64,000 bases of DNA from Niallia taxi (GTDB lineage: Bacteria; Bacillota; Bacilli; Bacillales; Cytobacillaceae). Both the position numbers and the translations under genes were made by a program. The DNA lies in assembly GCF_032818155.1 (NCBI RefSeq), contig NZ_CP102589.1, positions 3,775,528-3,839,527 on the forward strand. Reading direction: 5' to 3'. The notes beneath the pieces were generated by a model. It was not told the origin of the DNA. It searched no databases and saw only the letters and a list, made by a program, of their open reading frames with translations. Shown here piece by piece: positions 7,054-16,173 of this stretch. Numbering within the stretch: the first letter of the stretch is position 1; every line of letters starts with the position of its first letter.

Positions 7054-7865
7054 GTAACCGTTCTTGGCTGTATTAAAATTTCAACCCGCCTATTTTTCTC
7101 CCTGCCTTTTTCGGTTTTATTGCTGGCAATCGGCTTAAATTCACCATATCCTTTTGCACTAAAGGAACTTGGATTAAGCTTATCATTATTACGCAATAAC
7201 AGCTTCATAAAGTTAATCGCTCTTGAGACACTTAAATCCCAGTTTGATTCGAACTCAGCATTCTTAATCGGTACATTATCTGTATGACCGCTGACAATGA
7301 TGCTTCTCGGCGGGTCCATAATTAAAAGATTGGAAATCTCTGAAACTAGATGTTCATCCTTCTCTCTAATATTCGCGTTTCCTGATGTAAACAGGACATT
7401 ATCCCTTATGGAGACAAGCAGACCTTCATCTGTCAAATAGGTTTCCAGTTTATCTTCTAAATTGTTTTTCTCTATATAACTATCTAATTTATCTTGAACA
7501 CCTTGCAGTTCCTCTTGATCTTGCTTTTGCTGTGCTTCTGAGAGCTCTTCCTCTGACACATTTGTGTTCTTAGAGGATTCTTCCTCAGATGCGTCTCCCT
7601 TGGTTTTATTGTTTTCATCCAAGTCTGACTTTTCTTCTACTTCAGCAGGAGTAGGACTCGGATATTCAAAGATACCAGTTCCAGCTTGAAATTCCTGATT
7701 AAAAACTTCTGCCAATGCAGCAAACTTTTTCTGATCAACAGAGCTCATCGCATATAAAACGATAAACAATGCCAGCAGCAATGTCAGCAAGTCAGCGTAT
7801 GGAACAAGCCATGATTCATCTACATGCTCCTCATGATGCTCCTTCTTTTTTCTTTTCTTACTCAT
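7044..7865 (-). CDS. motB: Flagellar motor stator protein MotB
   Basis: 273-residue stator subunit with a short basic cytoplasmic N-terminus, one membrane helix (about residues 22-42) whose start carries the proton-binding aspartate in VPYADLLTLL, an acidic low-complexity periplasmic linker (about 65-120), and a C-terminal OmpA/MotB peptidoglycan-binding domain (about 150-268, with SGHTDNVPI and the NRRVEI end). It overlaps motA slightly and is translationally coupled. The ATG at 7865 is chosen over a GTG two codons upstream. Whether the stator uses H+ (MotAB) or Na+ (MotPS) cannot be settled here. Confidence 0.93.
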   Translation of the reverse strand: MSKKRKKKEHHEEHVDESWLVPYADLLTLLLALFIVLYAMSSVDQKKFAALAEVFNQEFQAGTGIFEYPSPTPAEVEEKSDLDENNKTKGDASEEESSKNTNVSEEELSEAQQKQDQEELQGVQDKLDSYIEKNNLEDKLETYLTDEGLLVSIRDNVLFTSGNANIREKDEHLVSEISNLLIMDPPRSIIVSGHTDNVPIKNAEFESNWDLSVSRAINFMKLLLRNNDKLNPSSFSAKGYGEFKPIASNKTEKGREKNRRVEILIQPRTVTED

Positions 7866-8658
7866 TTCCACTCACACTGCCTTCCATTTCCTCAAGGAAT
7901 TTCTTCCTTTCAGATATCGGCAAATAGGATGCTAGTTTTTGTTCAATAACACGTGGTGCTTCTCCTTCTAAAATAGACAGGATTCCTTCAATCATCAAGT
8001 ATTTTTGTTTTGCTTCGATTTTTGACTTTCTTTTCAGCTTGTTAGCAAATGGATGCCATAATACGTAACCTGTAAAAATACCAAGCATTGTCGCAACGAA
8101 TGCTGCTGATATAGCATGACCAAGACCTTCTGAATCGTCCATATAACCTAATGCGGCAATAAGCCCGATAACAGCTCCAAGTACTCCAAGTGTCGGAGCA
8201 TAAGTTCCTGCTTGAGTAAAGATTAATGCAGAAGCTTGATGGCGATCTTCCATTGCTTCAATTTCTTCTGATAGAACATCACGAATATATTCAGCGCTTT
8301 GACCATCTACTGACATGGACAAGCCATTTTTCAAAAACGGATCTTCCACTTCATCTGTTTTTGATTCTAATGCCAACAAACCTTCTTTACGAGCTAATTG
8401 AGCCCATTCAGAAAACATGCGGATAAGCTCCTTCGTGTCTGGAACCTTTTGTTCTTTAAAGATAACTCCAAATAATTTAGGAACTTTTTTAATTTCACTT
8501 GTAGGGAAGGCAATAACTACTGCTGCTATAGTCCCTAAAATGATAATCAGAAGGGCAGCTGGGTTTGCAAGAACAGAAGGGCTTACCCCTTTAAAAACCA
8601 TTCCGACCCCTACTGCAATAATTGCTAATATAATACCAATTAATGATGTTTTATCCAT
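7858..8658 (-). CDS. motA: Flagellar motor stator protein MotA
   Basis: 266-residue proton-channel subunit of the flagellar stator with four membrane helices and a large cytoplasmic loop. The N-terminus MDKTSLIGIILAIIAV matches B. subtilis MotA closely. The start at 8658 has AGGTGG six bases upstream; a GTG three codons earlier overlaps that site. No SigD-type promoter could be recognised upstream. It forms an operon with motB. Confidence 0.94.
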   Translation of the reverse strand: MDKTSLIGIILAIIAVGVGMVFKGVSPSVLANPAALLIIILGTIAAVVIAFPTSEIKKVPKLFGVIFKEQKVPDTKELIRMFSEWAQLARKEGLLALESKTDEVEDPFLKNGLSMSVDGQSAEYIRDVLSEEIEAMEDRHQASALIFTQAGTYAPTLGVLGAVIGLIAALGYMDDSEGLGHAISAAFVATMLGIFTGYVLWHPFANKLKRKSKIEAKQKYLMIEGILSILEGEAPRVIEQKLASYLPISERKKFLEEMEGSVSGNE

Positions 8659-8950
8659 AAAAACCACCTATCATACAGTTTATTCTTTTATCTTTTATTG
8701 CTATTACTTTTTTGTTTTATTACAGTTTAATGACTTTCTCTTCCTTTTCTTCGACATTTCTCAGCAAGTTTTTAGGAAAAAATTGATTTTTATTTATATG
8801 AAATTTGTGAACGTTTTTTGAACATGAATAAATTTGCTAAAAAAAAGCAAAATATAACCCTTTTAACCATGAATATTTAATAATTTCTGCTAGCTGCTAA
8901 ACAATGGATCTTGGGATTTTAAATAAAGTATAGGTATACAATTAGTTCAT

Positions 8951-8990
8951 TCCATTGCGCTGCGGTCACTCGCCTTCCCTTAGCAGTCGA
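8951..8990. repeat. Degenerate copy of a GC-rich dispersed repeat
   Basis: This short, locally G+C-richer stretch shares TTCCCTTAG-AGTCGA with 53833-53880. Both look like eroded remnants of a dispersed repeat common in Bacillaceae intergenic DNA (from memory; not searched). It lies in the 439-bp gap 8659-9097, which also holds the motA promoter and the terminator at 8999-9039 and no gene. Confidence 0.4.
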
Positions 8991-8998
8991 ATATAAAA

Positions 8999-9039
8999 AA
9001 ACTGAGCTATTAATCGAAAATCGATAAATAGTTCAGTTT
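8999..9039 (-). terminator. Intrinsic terminator of the DUF1992 gene
   Basis: Stem AAACTGAGCTATT / AATAGTTCAGTTT (one mismatch, G·T in RNA), with an inner ATCGA/TCGAT extension, followed on the minus strand by a T run. Second copy of the ACTGAACTAT hairpin family. Confidence 0.85.
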
Positions 9040-9097
9040 CACAACAGCTTTCTAACTATGAATAAACTTGAGTAAGTATTGTTACTAAATAACCAGG

Positions 9098-9475
9098 CTA
9101 TTTGCTCAGCTTATCCTCTACTTTTTGCTGGTAGCCTCCAATTAGTTTTGAATGGCTGGTCCCTGTTCTTTTTTTCATTATTTGATGGAATTGAATTAGC
9201 TTTTGATTGTATTTGGTTTGTAATTTTGCAGTTTCAGCTTTATCCGTGCACGCCTTGATAAGATCCTCGATTGTAAGCAATTCTTGCTTTAGTTCATTTT
9301 CTTCGATTGAATATCCGCTGTTTTTCAAAATTCGGTAAGCCATGCGCAATTCCTGTGGTACAGCTGCCAAACTGTCTTTAGGCAAGGGCTTTCCGAATCC
9401 AGGAAGATTATTAAATTCTCCTTCTTGATAGGCTCTTTTTATCTTATCTTCCGAAACGATTGAAGAGAAATCCAT
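9098..9475 (-). CDS. DUF1992 (DnaJ-homologue C28 conserved domain) protein
   Basis: 125-residue soluble protein of the DUF1992/DJC28_CD family, recognised by the N-terminal pattern IKRAYQEGEFNNLPGFGKPL. Despite the family name there is no J domain. Function unknown. AAAGGATG precedes the ATG. It is a single-gene unit with its own terminator. Confidence 0.88.
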   Translation of the reverse strand: MDFSSIVSEDKIKRAYQEGEFNNLPGFGKPLPKDSLAAVPQELRMAYRILKNSGYSIEENELKQELLTIEDLIKACTDKAETAKLQTKYNQKLIQFHQIMKKRTGTSHSKLIGGYQQKVEDKLSK

Positions 9476-9626
9476 CTATGCACATCCTTTCCTTTTTTAT
9501 TAGTATAGCCTAGCAAAGGAGGAAATTCCTCGTTTATACCCGTATTTCCGATTAAAAATATGCCGTTTAGAAGAATAGAAATCTTTCTTTATCAGGACAC
9601 TATTACAGTAAGAAAGGGGTGTAATA

Positions 9627-9782
9627 ATGGCTAGAGGAAAACATTTCGAACATAAGAAAAAGCATCACCCAGGTCCACTCCCAGAAGGTGTAAGAAAACA
9701 TACACATGCAGAAGATGCACCTGAAGATGAAGAATTTATCGTGACACAAGAAGCTTTTAAAAATCGCATAGAAGAAGAATGA
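9627..9782 (+). CDS. Small His/Lys-rich hypothetical protein (51 aa)
   Basis: A 51-codon gene starting MARGKHFEHKKKHHPGPLPE, with a very basic, His-rich N-terminal half and an acidic C-terminal half (EDAPEDEEF, ending RIEEE). AAAGGGGTG lies nine bases before the ATG, and a hairpin (9789-9816) follows the stop. Strong start signals and a clean boundary make it a real gene. No membrane segment or known domain is seen. The histidines could bind metal, but that is speculation. Confidence 0.7.
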   Translation: MARGKHFEHKKKHHPGPLPEGVRKHTHAEDAPEDEEFIVTQEAFKNRIEEE

Positions 9783-9788
9783 CTGCAT

Positions 9789-9816
9789 GGAAAGACGGCT
9801 TACATGCCGGCTTTCC
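9789..9816 (+). terminator. Hairpin after the 51-aa gene
   Basis: GGAAAG-a-CGGC-ttacat-GCCG-g-CTTTCC. The stem is strong but the following T tract is poor, so termination may be inefficient. Confidence 0.5.
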
Positions 9817-9938
9817 TCTCCATAACTATCCTCCGTTTATCCATTCCCGAACAACAAATGGTATAATATTGTTGATAAGACCTGAAGGCTGCAGGCGACT
9901 TGCCTGTTAAGATAAAACAGGTGCTGGAAGGAGTAATT

Positions 9939-12029
9939 ATGAAATCACTTGTACTTTGTGAAAAACCGAGCGTGGCAAGAGAAATTGCCAGAGTCCTCGG
10001 ATGCAATAAAACATCCAAAAGCTATATAGAATCAGACAAATATATTGTGACATGGGCATTAGGTCATCTTATTGAATTGAAGATGCCTGAGCATTATGAT
10101 CCTAAATATAAAAATTGGAATTTAGACGACTTACCAATCATTCCTGAAAAGATGGATCTTAAAGTCATGAAGCAAACAAGCCACCAGTATAAAGCAATTG
10201 AACAGCTTGCTAAAAGAAAAGATGTTCATGAATGCATCATCGCAACAGATGCTGGGCGTGAAGGTGAGCTAGTTGCAAGATGGATATTGGATAAAATACG
10301 TTTCCAAAAGCCAATGAAGCGACTGTGGATTTCTTCACAGACAGACAAGGCGATTCTCGATGGGTTCCGTAAATTAAAATCGAGCAAAGAGTTTGACCCA
10401 TTATATGCATCAGCAGTTTGCCGGGCCCAAGCAGATTGGCTAATTGGGTTAAATGTCACACGTGCATTAACGACTAAGTTTAATGACCCCCTTTCTGCCG
10501 GAAGAGTACAGACACCTACTTTATCCCTTGTAATTGAAAGAGAAAAACAAATTCAATCCTTTGTACCGAAAGAATACTGGACAATCAGTGCCAAAATCGG
10601 TGAATCAACTGCATATTTTGAAAAAAATGGAGAAAAACGCATTTTTTCTAAGGAACAAGTCGAAGCAATTATTAACAGCACGAAAAATGAGCGTGCGAAG
10701 GTCACTTCTATGACACGGAAGGAAAAAACAGAGCATCACCCTCTTCCATATGATTTGACAGAGCTTCAGCGTGATGCAAACAAAATTTTCGGCTTTTCTG
10801 CAAAAAAGACATTAAATGTTATGCAAAAGCTGTATGAACAGCATAAATTGGTGACATATCCAAGAACAGACTCCCGCTACTTGACGACAGATATGAAGGA
10901 TACAATGTTCGATAGGCTTCAAAGCGTGTCTGTAGCTTACAAGGAAGAAGCACAAAAGCTGCTTGTCAAAAAAGGCAAAATGGAAGCAGCAAATATATTT
11001 AATAATGACAAGGTTTCGGATCACCATGCTATCATTCCAACAGAACAGCCTGTGTTCCTTCACAAGCTTGATAATGATGAAAAGAAAATATACGATTTAA
11101 TTGTTAAGAGATTTCTTGCACTCTTTTATCCAAAGCATAAATATGAAGTGATTGCGACAACATTAACAATTGGCGGGCACAGCTTTGTTATTCACGATAC
11201 AAATGTAATAGAGCCTGGCTTTAAAGCTTTAACGGGCACAAAAGCTGTAAGCAACACACTTCTCAGCTCCTTAAAGCAAGGTCAGGAAGTCGGCGTCAGC
11301 TCTGTAAAGAGTGAGCAAAAATGGACAGAGCCGCCACTTCGTTATAGTGAGGCAGATATACTAGGTAAAATGGAGAAATTCGGCTTAGGTACACCTGCAA
11401 CAAGAGCTGAAATTATCGAGCGCCTTGTTACAACAGAGGTTGTAGAAAGACAAAATGGACGCTTCCATTCGACTCAAAAAGGAAAACAGCTTCTTGAACT
11501 GGTTAATGATGATTTGACTTCACCTGAGCTGACAGCAACATGGGAGCAAAAGCTTGAGGACATTGCTAAAGGTAAAGCTAATCCAGATAAATTTATGCAG
11601 GAAATTAAACAGCAGACAAAGCAGTTTATTCTTGAAATAAAAAACAGCGATAAGGCTTACAAAGTCCAGAATCTTACTGGTTCAAAATGTCCAGAATGCG
11701 GCTCTTTCCTGAAAGAAAAAAACACGAAAAACGGCAAGCTTCTCGTCTGCTCCAGCATGGACTGCAATTTCAGCAAACGGAAGGATCCTAAGCTTTCCAA
11801 TAAACGCTGCCCGCAATGCCATAAAAAGATGGAAATCCATGACGGAAAAGCGGGTACCTACTTCCAATGCCGTAGCTGTAATGTTGTTGAAAAGGCAGCA
11901 GATCGCAAGAAAACAGTCAGCAAAAAAGAAGAACGTAAGCTTGTCCAGAAATACACGAAGGATGAAGGCTTCGGCAACAGTCTTGGTGATTTACTAAAAG
12001 CAGCTATGAATAAAGAGGACGATAAATAA
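9939..12029 (+). CDS. topB: DNA topoisomerase III
   Basis: 696-residue type IA topoisomerase that cuts one DNA strand to decatenate or relax DNA. The N-terminal Toprim domain shows EKPSVAREIA and the metal-binding DAGREGE; the catalytic tyrosine lies in YPRTDSRYL. The C-terminus carries two zinc-finger units (CPECG...CSSMDC and CPQC...CRSC, about residues 580-650) and a basic tail. The start at 9939 is chosen because AAGGAG precedes it and family members begin MKSLVLCEKPS; the 13 upstream codons lack a binding site. Monocistronic with its own terminator. Confidence 0.96.
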   Translation: MKSLVLCEKPSVAREIARVLGCNKTSKSYIESDKYIVTWALGHLIELKMPEHYDPKYKNWNLDDLPIIPEKMDLKVMKQTSHQYKAIEQLAKRKDVHECIIATDAGREGELVARWILDKIRFQKPMKRLWISSQTDKAILDGFRKLKSSKEFDPLYASAVCRAQADWLIGLNVTRALTTKFNDPLSAGRVQTPTLSLVIEREKQIQSFVPKEYWTISAKIGESTAYFEKNGEKRIFSKEQVEAIINSTKNERAKVTSMTRKEKTEHHPLPYDLTELQRDANKIFGFSAKKTLNVMQKLYEQHKLVTYPRTDSRYLTTDMKDTMFDRLQSVSVAYKEEAQKLLVKKGKMEAANIFNNDKVSDHHAIIPTEQPVFLHKLDNDEKKIYDLIVKRFLALFYPKHKYEVIATTLTIGGHSFVIHDTNVIEPGFKALTGTKAVSNTLLSSLKQGQEVGVSSVKSEQKWTEPPLRYSEADILGKMEKFGLGTPATRAEIIERLVTTEVVERQNGRFHSTQKGKQLLELVNDDLTSPELTATWEQKLEDIAKGKANPDKFMQEIKQQTKQFILEIKNSDKAYKVQNLTGSKCPECGSFLKEKNTKNGKLLVCSSMDCNFSKRKDPKLSNKRCPQCHKKMEIHDGKAGTYFQCRSCNVVEKAADRKKTVSKKEERKLVQKYTKDEGFGNSLGDLLKAAMNKEDDK

Positions 12030-12030
12030 T

Positions 12031-12058
12031 AAAAAGCAGACCTAATGGTCTGCTTTTT
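12031..12058. terminator. Bidirectional terminator between topB and MFS gene
   Basis: AAAAGCAGACC-taat-GGTCTGCTTTT between convergent genes, with A/T tracts on both sides. Confidence 0.88.
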
Positions 12059-13249
12059 CTAATGTGAAATTCTGTCCACATGATGAAGATGTTTTCTGCC
12101 TGTTGCAACAGAGGCCATCGCCAGCAAGACAAAAATTGCTCCGACTATAAATGGCACATGAGGAGAATACACCTCTGCCAATTTATTTGCAAGCCACGGA
12201 CCTACTGCACCGCCAAAGAAGCGGACAAAGCTATATGCTGCCGAAGCTGTTGCTCTCTCAACAGGAGCAACTTCCATAACTGCTGTCGTTATAAGTGTAT
12301 TGTTTGTTCCTAAGAAAAGCCCTGCCACAATAACAGCAATAATAATTACTTCCTTGCTGTCCGTCCAGATGCCCATTGCGAGCAGCGTTAAAGCAAATAA
12401 AATCAGCATGGCAGTCATTGACTTAATCGTACCAAATCTTTCCTGCAGTCTTGGTGCAATGAAAACAGAAGTAACAGCTAGACATAAGCCCCAGCCTAAG
12501 AAGACATAACCTAAACCATGTTCATCCAACTCCATTACAAAAGGAGAATATGCCATCAATGTGAAAAATCCTATATTGTATAAAAAGGCCGTTAATCCTA
12601 AACGGAATAATCCAGGATATTTAAGTGCCTTAATTGGGTCTAAAACAGAGCTTTTCACCTTTGGCTTTTCTAATTTAGGCATTTTCAGCAATAATGCTAA
12701 AAAGGCAATAATCATTAAAACACTTACACCGAAAAATGGTCCTCTCCACGAAATGGAGCCAAGCTCCCCACCAAGAAGTGGACCTACGGAAATACCTAAG
12801 CCAATTGCAGCCTCATAAAGAATAATGGCTTTTGCCGTTCCACCTGTTGATAAACCAACAATTGCAGATAGGGCAGTAGCAATAAATAATGCATTTCCTA
12901 AGCCCCAACCGCCGCGGAAGCCGACAATCTGCCAGATACCATCAGAAGTTCCGGCTAAGCCTGCAAATACGATTGTAAATAAAATACCTGTCAGCAGTGT
13001 CCATTTTATCCCAATCCTGCTTGATACAACTCCAGTAATTAACATCGCAATCCCTGTGATTAAGTTATAGCTTGAAAACAATAAAGACACCTGGCTTGGT
13101 GTCGCATCCAATTGCACAGCAATTGCAGGCAAAATCGGATCAACAAGTCCTAGTCCCATAAAGGAAATAATCGTTGCAAAAAAGATTACCCAAATGACTA
13201 GCGGCTGTTTATTTGGTGATTCCAATGAAGTAACAGTCTCCCTGCTCAT
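12059..13249 (-). CDS. MFS drug-efflux-type transporter
   Basis: 396-residue, 12-helix major facilitator of the DHA1 type. The motif-C-like stretch ISVGPLLGGELGSISWRGPFF in helix 5 is typical of proton-coupled drug antiporters. The start at 13249 has AAGGA eight bases upstream; an ATG three codons earlier overlaps it. The divergent MerR-family gene and the operator in this gene's promoter indicate inducible expression. Substrate unknown. Confidence 0.85.
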   Translation of the reverse strand: MSRETVTSLESPNKQPLVIWVIFFATIISFMGLGLVDPILPAIAVQLDATPSQVSLLFSSYNLITGIAMLITGVVSSRIGIKWTLLTGILFTIVFAGLAGTSDGIWQIVGFRGGWGLGNALFIATALSAIVGLSTGGTAKAIILYEAAIGLGISVGPLLGGELGSISWRGPFFGVSVLMIIAFLALLLKMPKLEKPKVKSSVLDPIKALKYPGLFRLGLTAFLYNIGFFTLMAYSPFVMELDEHGLGYVFLGWGLCLAVTSVFIAPRLQERFGTIKSMTAMLILFALTLLAMGIWTDSKEVIIIAVIVAGLFLGTNNTLITTAVMEVAPVERATASAAYSFVRFFGGAVGPWLANKLAEVYSPHVPFIVGAIFVLLAMASVATGRKHLHHVDRISH

Positions 13250-13299
13250 TAATATCATCCTTCTTTTTATTAATTAATCGATTTAATAATCCATGTAAA

Positions 13300-13328
13300 A
13301 GTATAGACCTTATTAACGTTTACGTCAA
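13300..13328 (-). promoter_or_regulatory. MFS promoter with MerR-type operator
   Basis: On the minus strand TTGACG (13323-13328) and TATACT (13300-13305) are 17 bp apart, a good sigma-A promoter. A dyad TTgACGT-aa-ACGTtAA (13313-13328) overlaps the -35 and spacer, the location used by MerR-family regulators. Proposed target of the adjacent MerR protein. Confidence 0.6.
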
Positions 13329-13445
13329 CGTCAATGTTTGCCATTGTATCACTTGCTCTTTTCTTTTCATTATGCCAAAGTTATTAATAAATATGACGTA
13401 TTACATGCTGCCTTTATTGGAGCAACGTAAAAAGGAGCAACAATT

Positions 13446-13883
13446 ATGGAATGGCTGAAAATTGATGACGTGGCAAAAAGGAGCGGATTGACTAAACGGA
13501 CAATTCGTTATTATGAGCAAATAGGACTTATCCCTTCCCCAGAAAGAAGTGACGGGGGTTATCGTTTATATACAGAAGAACATGTGACACTATTACAGAA
13601 AATCACCAACGCAAAGGATGTACTTGGCTTCTCCCTTCAAGAACTGCAGGAGTTCATTGCCTTAAGTGATGCATTGGAGCTGCAGAAAATAGATTATCGG
13701 CAAGTAAAAGGAACAAGCCTGCAAAGAGAAAAGCTGGAAAAAATACTAGAAACGACATTAGAGCAATTGAGGCTGATTGAGTTAAAGAAGCAAAATATCC
13801 TTAAAGTTGAGGAGGATATTGTTTCCTTGAAGAATCGGGCGGAGGCTGCTTTAAAAAGATGGGCAGAAGAAGACGCCAAATAA
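13446..13883 (+). CDS. MerR-family transcriptional regulator
   Basis: 145 residues: winged helix-turn-helix at 4-72 (IDDVAKRSGLTKRTIRYYEQ, then GGYRLY), followed by a long dimerisation helix (about 80-140). There is no cysteine-based metal site, so it is more likely a drug- or stress-responsive member. AAAGGAG precedes the ATG. Divergent from the MFS transporter that it probably regulates. Confidence 0.9.
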   Translation: MEWLKIDDVAKRSGLTKRTIRYYEQIGLIPSPERSDGGYRLYTEEHVTLLQKITNAKDVLGFSLQELQEFIALSDALELQKIDYRQVKGTSLQREKLEKILETTLEQLRLIELKKQNILKVEEDIVSLKNRAEAALKRWAEEDAK

Positions 13884-13919
13884 CAGAAAGCCAGCATTCC
13901 TCATGCTGGCTTTCTGTTA
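13881..13919. terminator. Bidirectional terminator between merR-like and HAD genes
   Basis: A perfect 16-bp stem TAACAGAAAGCCAGCA / complement with a 7-base loop, between convergent genes. The HAD stop codon lies in its right arm. Confidence 0.85.
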
Positions 13920-14585
13920 TTTCCTTTTTGCAAACTGTCTAAGTAATTCCTCAACAGTTAAAAAATCTGTACTTGGTACATTCCACTCCGCCTGCTTCAA
14001 TATAGCGGAATTTCCGATGCTGACGGAAAACATCGGTGTTTTCATTATTCCTTTAAGCCCTGCCTCTCCATCTTCCACAGCTGCACAGCTATCATATGAA
14101 ATGCCAAGGCAGTCTGCTGCTGTTAGGAATATTTCCGGATCTGGCTTTCCTTTTGTCAGCTTATGGGGATCAACAATGCACTCAAACCAGTCCTTTATAC
14201 CGAATTTCTCCAACAGAAATGGAGCATTAGAGCTTGAAGAAGCAATCCCCATCTTAATGCCGGACTTTTTAAGATTGAACAGGAATTCATACATGCCTGG
14301 AAGCATGTCTCCTTTTGTGAATTCAGCAATAAGCTCCCTATAGTACTCCCCTTTTTTATTTCCTAGCAGCAGTTTCTCCTCCTCTGTAACATCCCTGCTG
14401 CATCTGTTTGAAAGCTCGTCCATTAATACCTTCCGAGGTATCCCTTGAAAGCGCAGGTTGTCTTCCGTTGTAAATGGAACCCCAAGCTCATCAGCAATTC
14501 TTTTTGTTGCTTCATAATAATGCTGGACAGTATCGGCTATTACACCATCAAAATCAAAAATAACAGCTTTTAAAGTTCGTTTCAT
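13917..14585 (-). CDS. HAD-superfamily hydrolase, beta-phosphoglucomutase-like
   Basis: 222-residue subfamily IA HAD enzyme. The nucleophile motif DFDGVIADT is at the N-terminus, the Thr/Ser motif lies in GIASSSS, the lysine in KPDPEIF and the acidic metal site in VEDGEAG. The cap position and DGVIADT are shared with beta-phosphoglucomutases and related sugar-phosphate phosphatases, but no maltose or trehalose phosphorylase gene is nearby, so the substrate is open. The start at 14585 has GGAGG upstream; a GTG five codons earlier overlaps the binding site. Confidence 0.88.
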   Translation of the reverse strand: MKRTLKAVIFDFDGVIADTVQHYYEATKRIADELGVPFTTEDNLRFQGIPRKVLMDELSNRCSRDVTEEEKLLLGNKKGEYYRELIAEFTKGDMLPGMYEFLFNLKKSGIKMGIASSSSNAPFLLEKFGIKDWFECIVDPHKLTKGKPDPEIFLTAADCLGISYDSCAAVEDGEAGLKGIMKTPMFSVSIGNSAILKQAEWNVPSTDFLTVEELLRQFAKRK

Positions 14586-14896
14586 GATTTCCTCCGTCAC
14601 GTAATAATCTATATATTATAGCAAAAACTTAGAGGTGATGCCGTCTCTCGCGAAAATCAGAACTAAGCTGCTGCAGTTATTATCTGAACATAACTTTATT
14701 GCAAATAAATCTTCTACTATTATGACAAATCAGTTTATTTATGAGCGTAAACAAGCTACAATGAATAAAAGGATTTGCCACATCAGACATTATATTGATA
14801 AAGCAGAACGACTCTTGCATGCAAATTGCCGGATATCGTATCTGCTCTTAAAAGGCAATCGTTACATATCATGCTCTTTAGCAAAGGAGAATAACA
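14586..14896. other. Intergenic region between HAD and aminopeptidase genes
   Basis: This 311-bp divergent gap must carry promoters for both flanking genes. I see no clear consensus promoter, RNA motif or supported small gene in it. A plus-strand reading frame crossing the region overlaps the aminopeptidase start and is not credible. Confidence 0.5.
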
Positions 14897-16129
14897 ATGA
14901 GTACATTTCAGCAAAACTTAGAAAAATACGCAGAACTTGCAGTGAAGGTCGGAGTTAATATCCAGCCGGAACAAACGCTTGTAGTTAATACAACAATCGA
15001 TGCAGCAGAGTTTGTCCGCCTAGTCGTTCGTAAAGCATATGAAGCAGGTGCAAAAAATGTTGTTGTTAATTGGACAGACGATACTGTTACAAGAACAAAA
15101 TACGAGCTTGCACCTGCTGAGGCATTTTTGGAATATCCGGAATGGAGAGCAAAAGAAACAGAAGAGCTTGCTAAAGCTGGTGCTGCATTCATGTCCGTCC
15201 TATCGTCAAGTCCTGATTTGCTTAAAGGCATTGCAACAGAAAAAATCGCTAACTTCCAAAAGGCTTCTGGAAAAGCATTGAGCGCCTTCCGTAAATATGT
15301 ACAATCAGATAAGGTCAGCTGGACTGTTATCGGTGTCCCTTCTGTTGCATGGGCGAATACTGTATTTGCAAATGAACCGGAAGAAAAACGCGTTGACCTT
15401 CTTTGGGACGCTATCTTCAAAGCATCCAGAGTGGATCAAGAGCAACCAATTGAGGCATGGAAGCAGCATGACAAAAATCTTCATGAAAAAGTTGATTACT
15501 TAAACAACAAAGCTTATAAAAAGCTACATTACAAAGCTCCTGGCACAGACTTGACAATTGAGCTGCCAGAAAACCATCTATGGTGCGGGGCTGGAAGTAT
15601 TAATGAAAAGGGCTTTGAATTTATGGCAAATATGCCAACAGAAGAAGTTTTCACAGTACCTCACAAAACAGGTGTTAACGGCACTGTTGCAAGCACAAAG
15701 CCATTAAGCTATGGAGGAAACATCATCGACAACTTCTCCGTTATATTTAAAGACGGTAGAATTGTTGATGTTAACGCAGAGCAAGGCGAAGAGATTCTGC
15801 GTCAGCTTGTTGAAACAGATGAAGGCTCTCATTACTTAGGAGAAGTCGCACTTGTACCGCATCGCTCGCCTATTTCTGAGTCCAATATTCTTTATTACAA
15901 TACATTGTTTGACGAAAACGCATCGAATCATTTAGCGATTGGAAGCGCGTATGCTTTCTGCATTAAAGGTGGAAAAACAATGTCCAGCGAAGAATTGGCT
16001 GCTGCAGGCTTGAACGAAAGTATTACACATGTCGACTTCATGATTGGGTCTGATAAAATGGATATCGATGGCATTACAGCAGACGGAAAAACAGAAGCTG
16101 TCTTCCGCAATGGAGACTGGGCTTTCTAA
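14897..16129 (+). CDS. ampS: Aminopeptidase, peptidase family M29
   Basis: 410-residue metallo-aminopeptidase of the M29 (AmpS/thermophilic aminopeptidase T) family, which removes N-terminal residues in the cytoplasm. Recognised by the N-terminal NLEKYAELAVKVGVNIQPEQ, the conserved TGVNGTVASTKPLSYGG in the active-site half, and the metal-ligand-containing LGEVALVPHRSPIS and HLAIGSAY near the end. Length is typical. AAAGGAG precedes the ATG; monocistronic. Confidence 0.94.
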   Translation: MSTFQQNLEKYAELAVKVGVNIQPEQTLVVNTTIDAAEFVRLVVRKAYEAGAKNVVVNWTDDTVTRTKYELAPAEAFLEYPEWRAKETEELAKAGAAFMSVLSSSPDLLKGIATEKIANFQKASGKALSAFRKYVQSDKVSWTVIGVPSVAWANTVFANEPEEKRVDLLWDAIFKASRVDQEQPIEAWKQHDKNLHEKVDYLNNKAYKKLHYKAPGTDLTIELPENHLWCGAGSINEKGFEFMANMPTEEVFTVPHKTGVNGTVASTKPLSYGGNIIDNFSVIFKDGRIVDVNAEQGEEILRQLVETDEGSHYLGEVALVPHRSPISESNILYYNTLFDENASNHLAIGSAYAFCIKGGKTMSSEELAAAGLNESITHVDFMIGSDKMDIDGITADGKTEAVFRNGDWAF

Positions 16130-16136
16130 TAACCAA

Positions 16137-16170
16137 AACAACCCTGGGAGATAAGTCTGCCAGGGTTGTT
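16137..16170. terminator. Bidirectional terminator after ampS
   Basis: AACAACCCTGG / CCAGGGTTGTT with a 12-base loop, followed by ATTTTATTT, between convergent genes. Confidence 0.85.
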
Positions 16171-16173
16171 ATT

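Noticed and set aside
14635..14958. 107-codon plus-strand reading frame upstream of ampS
   Set aside because: It overlaps the ampS start in another frame, has no family-like sequence and no convincing start signals.
14908..15420. 170-codon minus-strand frame inside ampS
   Set aside because: Antisense shadow of a well-supported gene; Ser/Ala/Thr-rich composition typical of complementary-strand artefacts.
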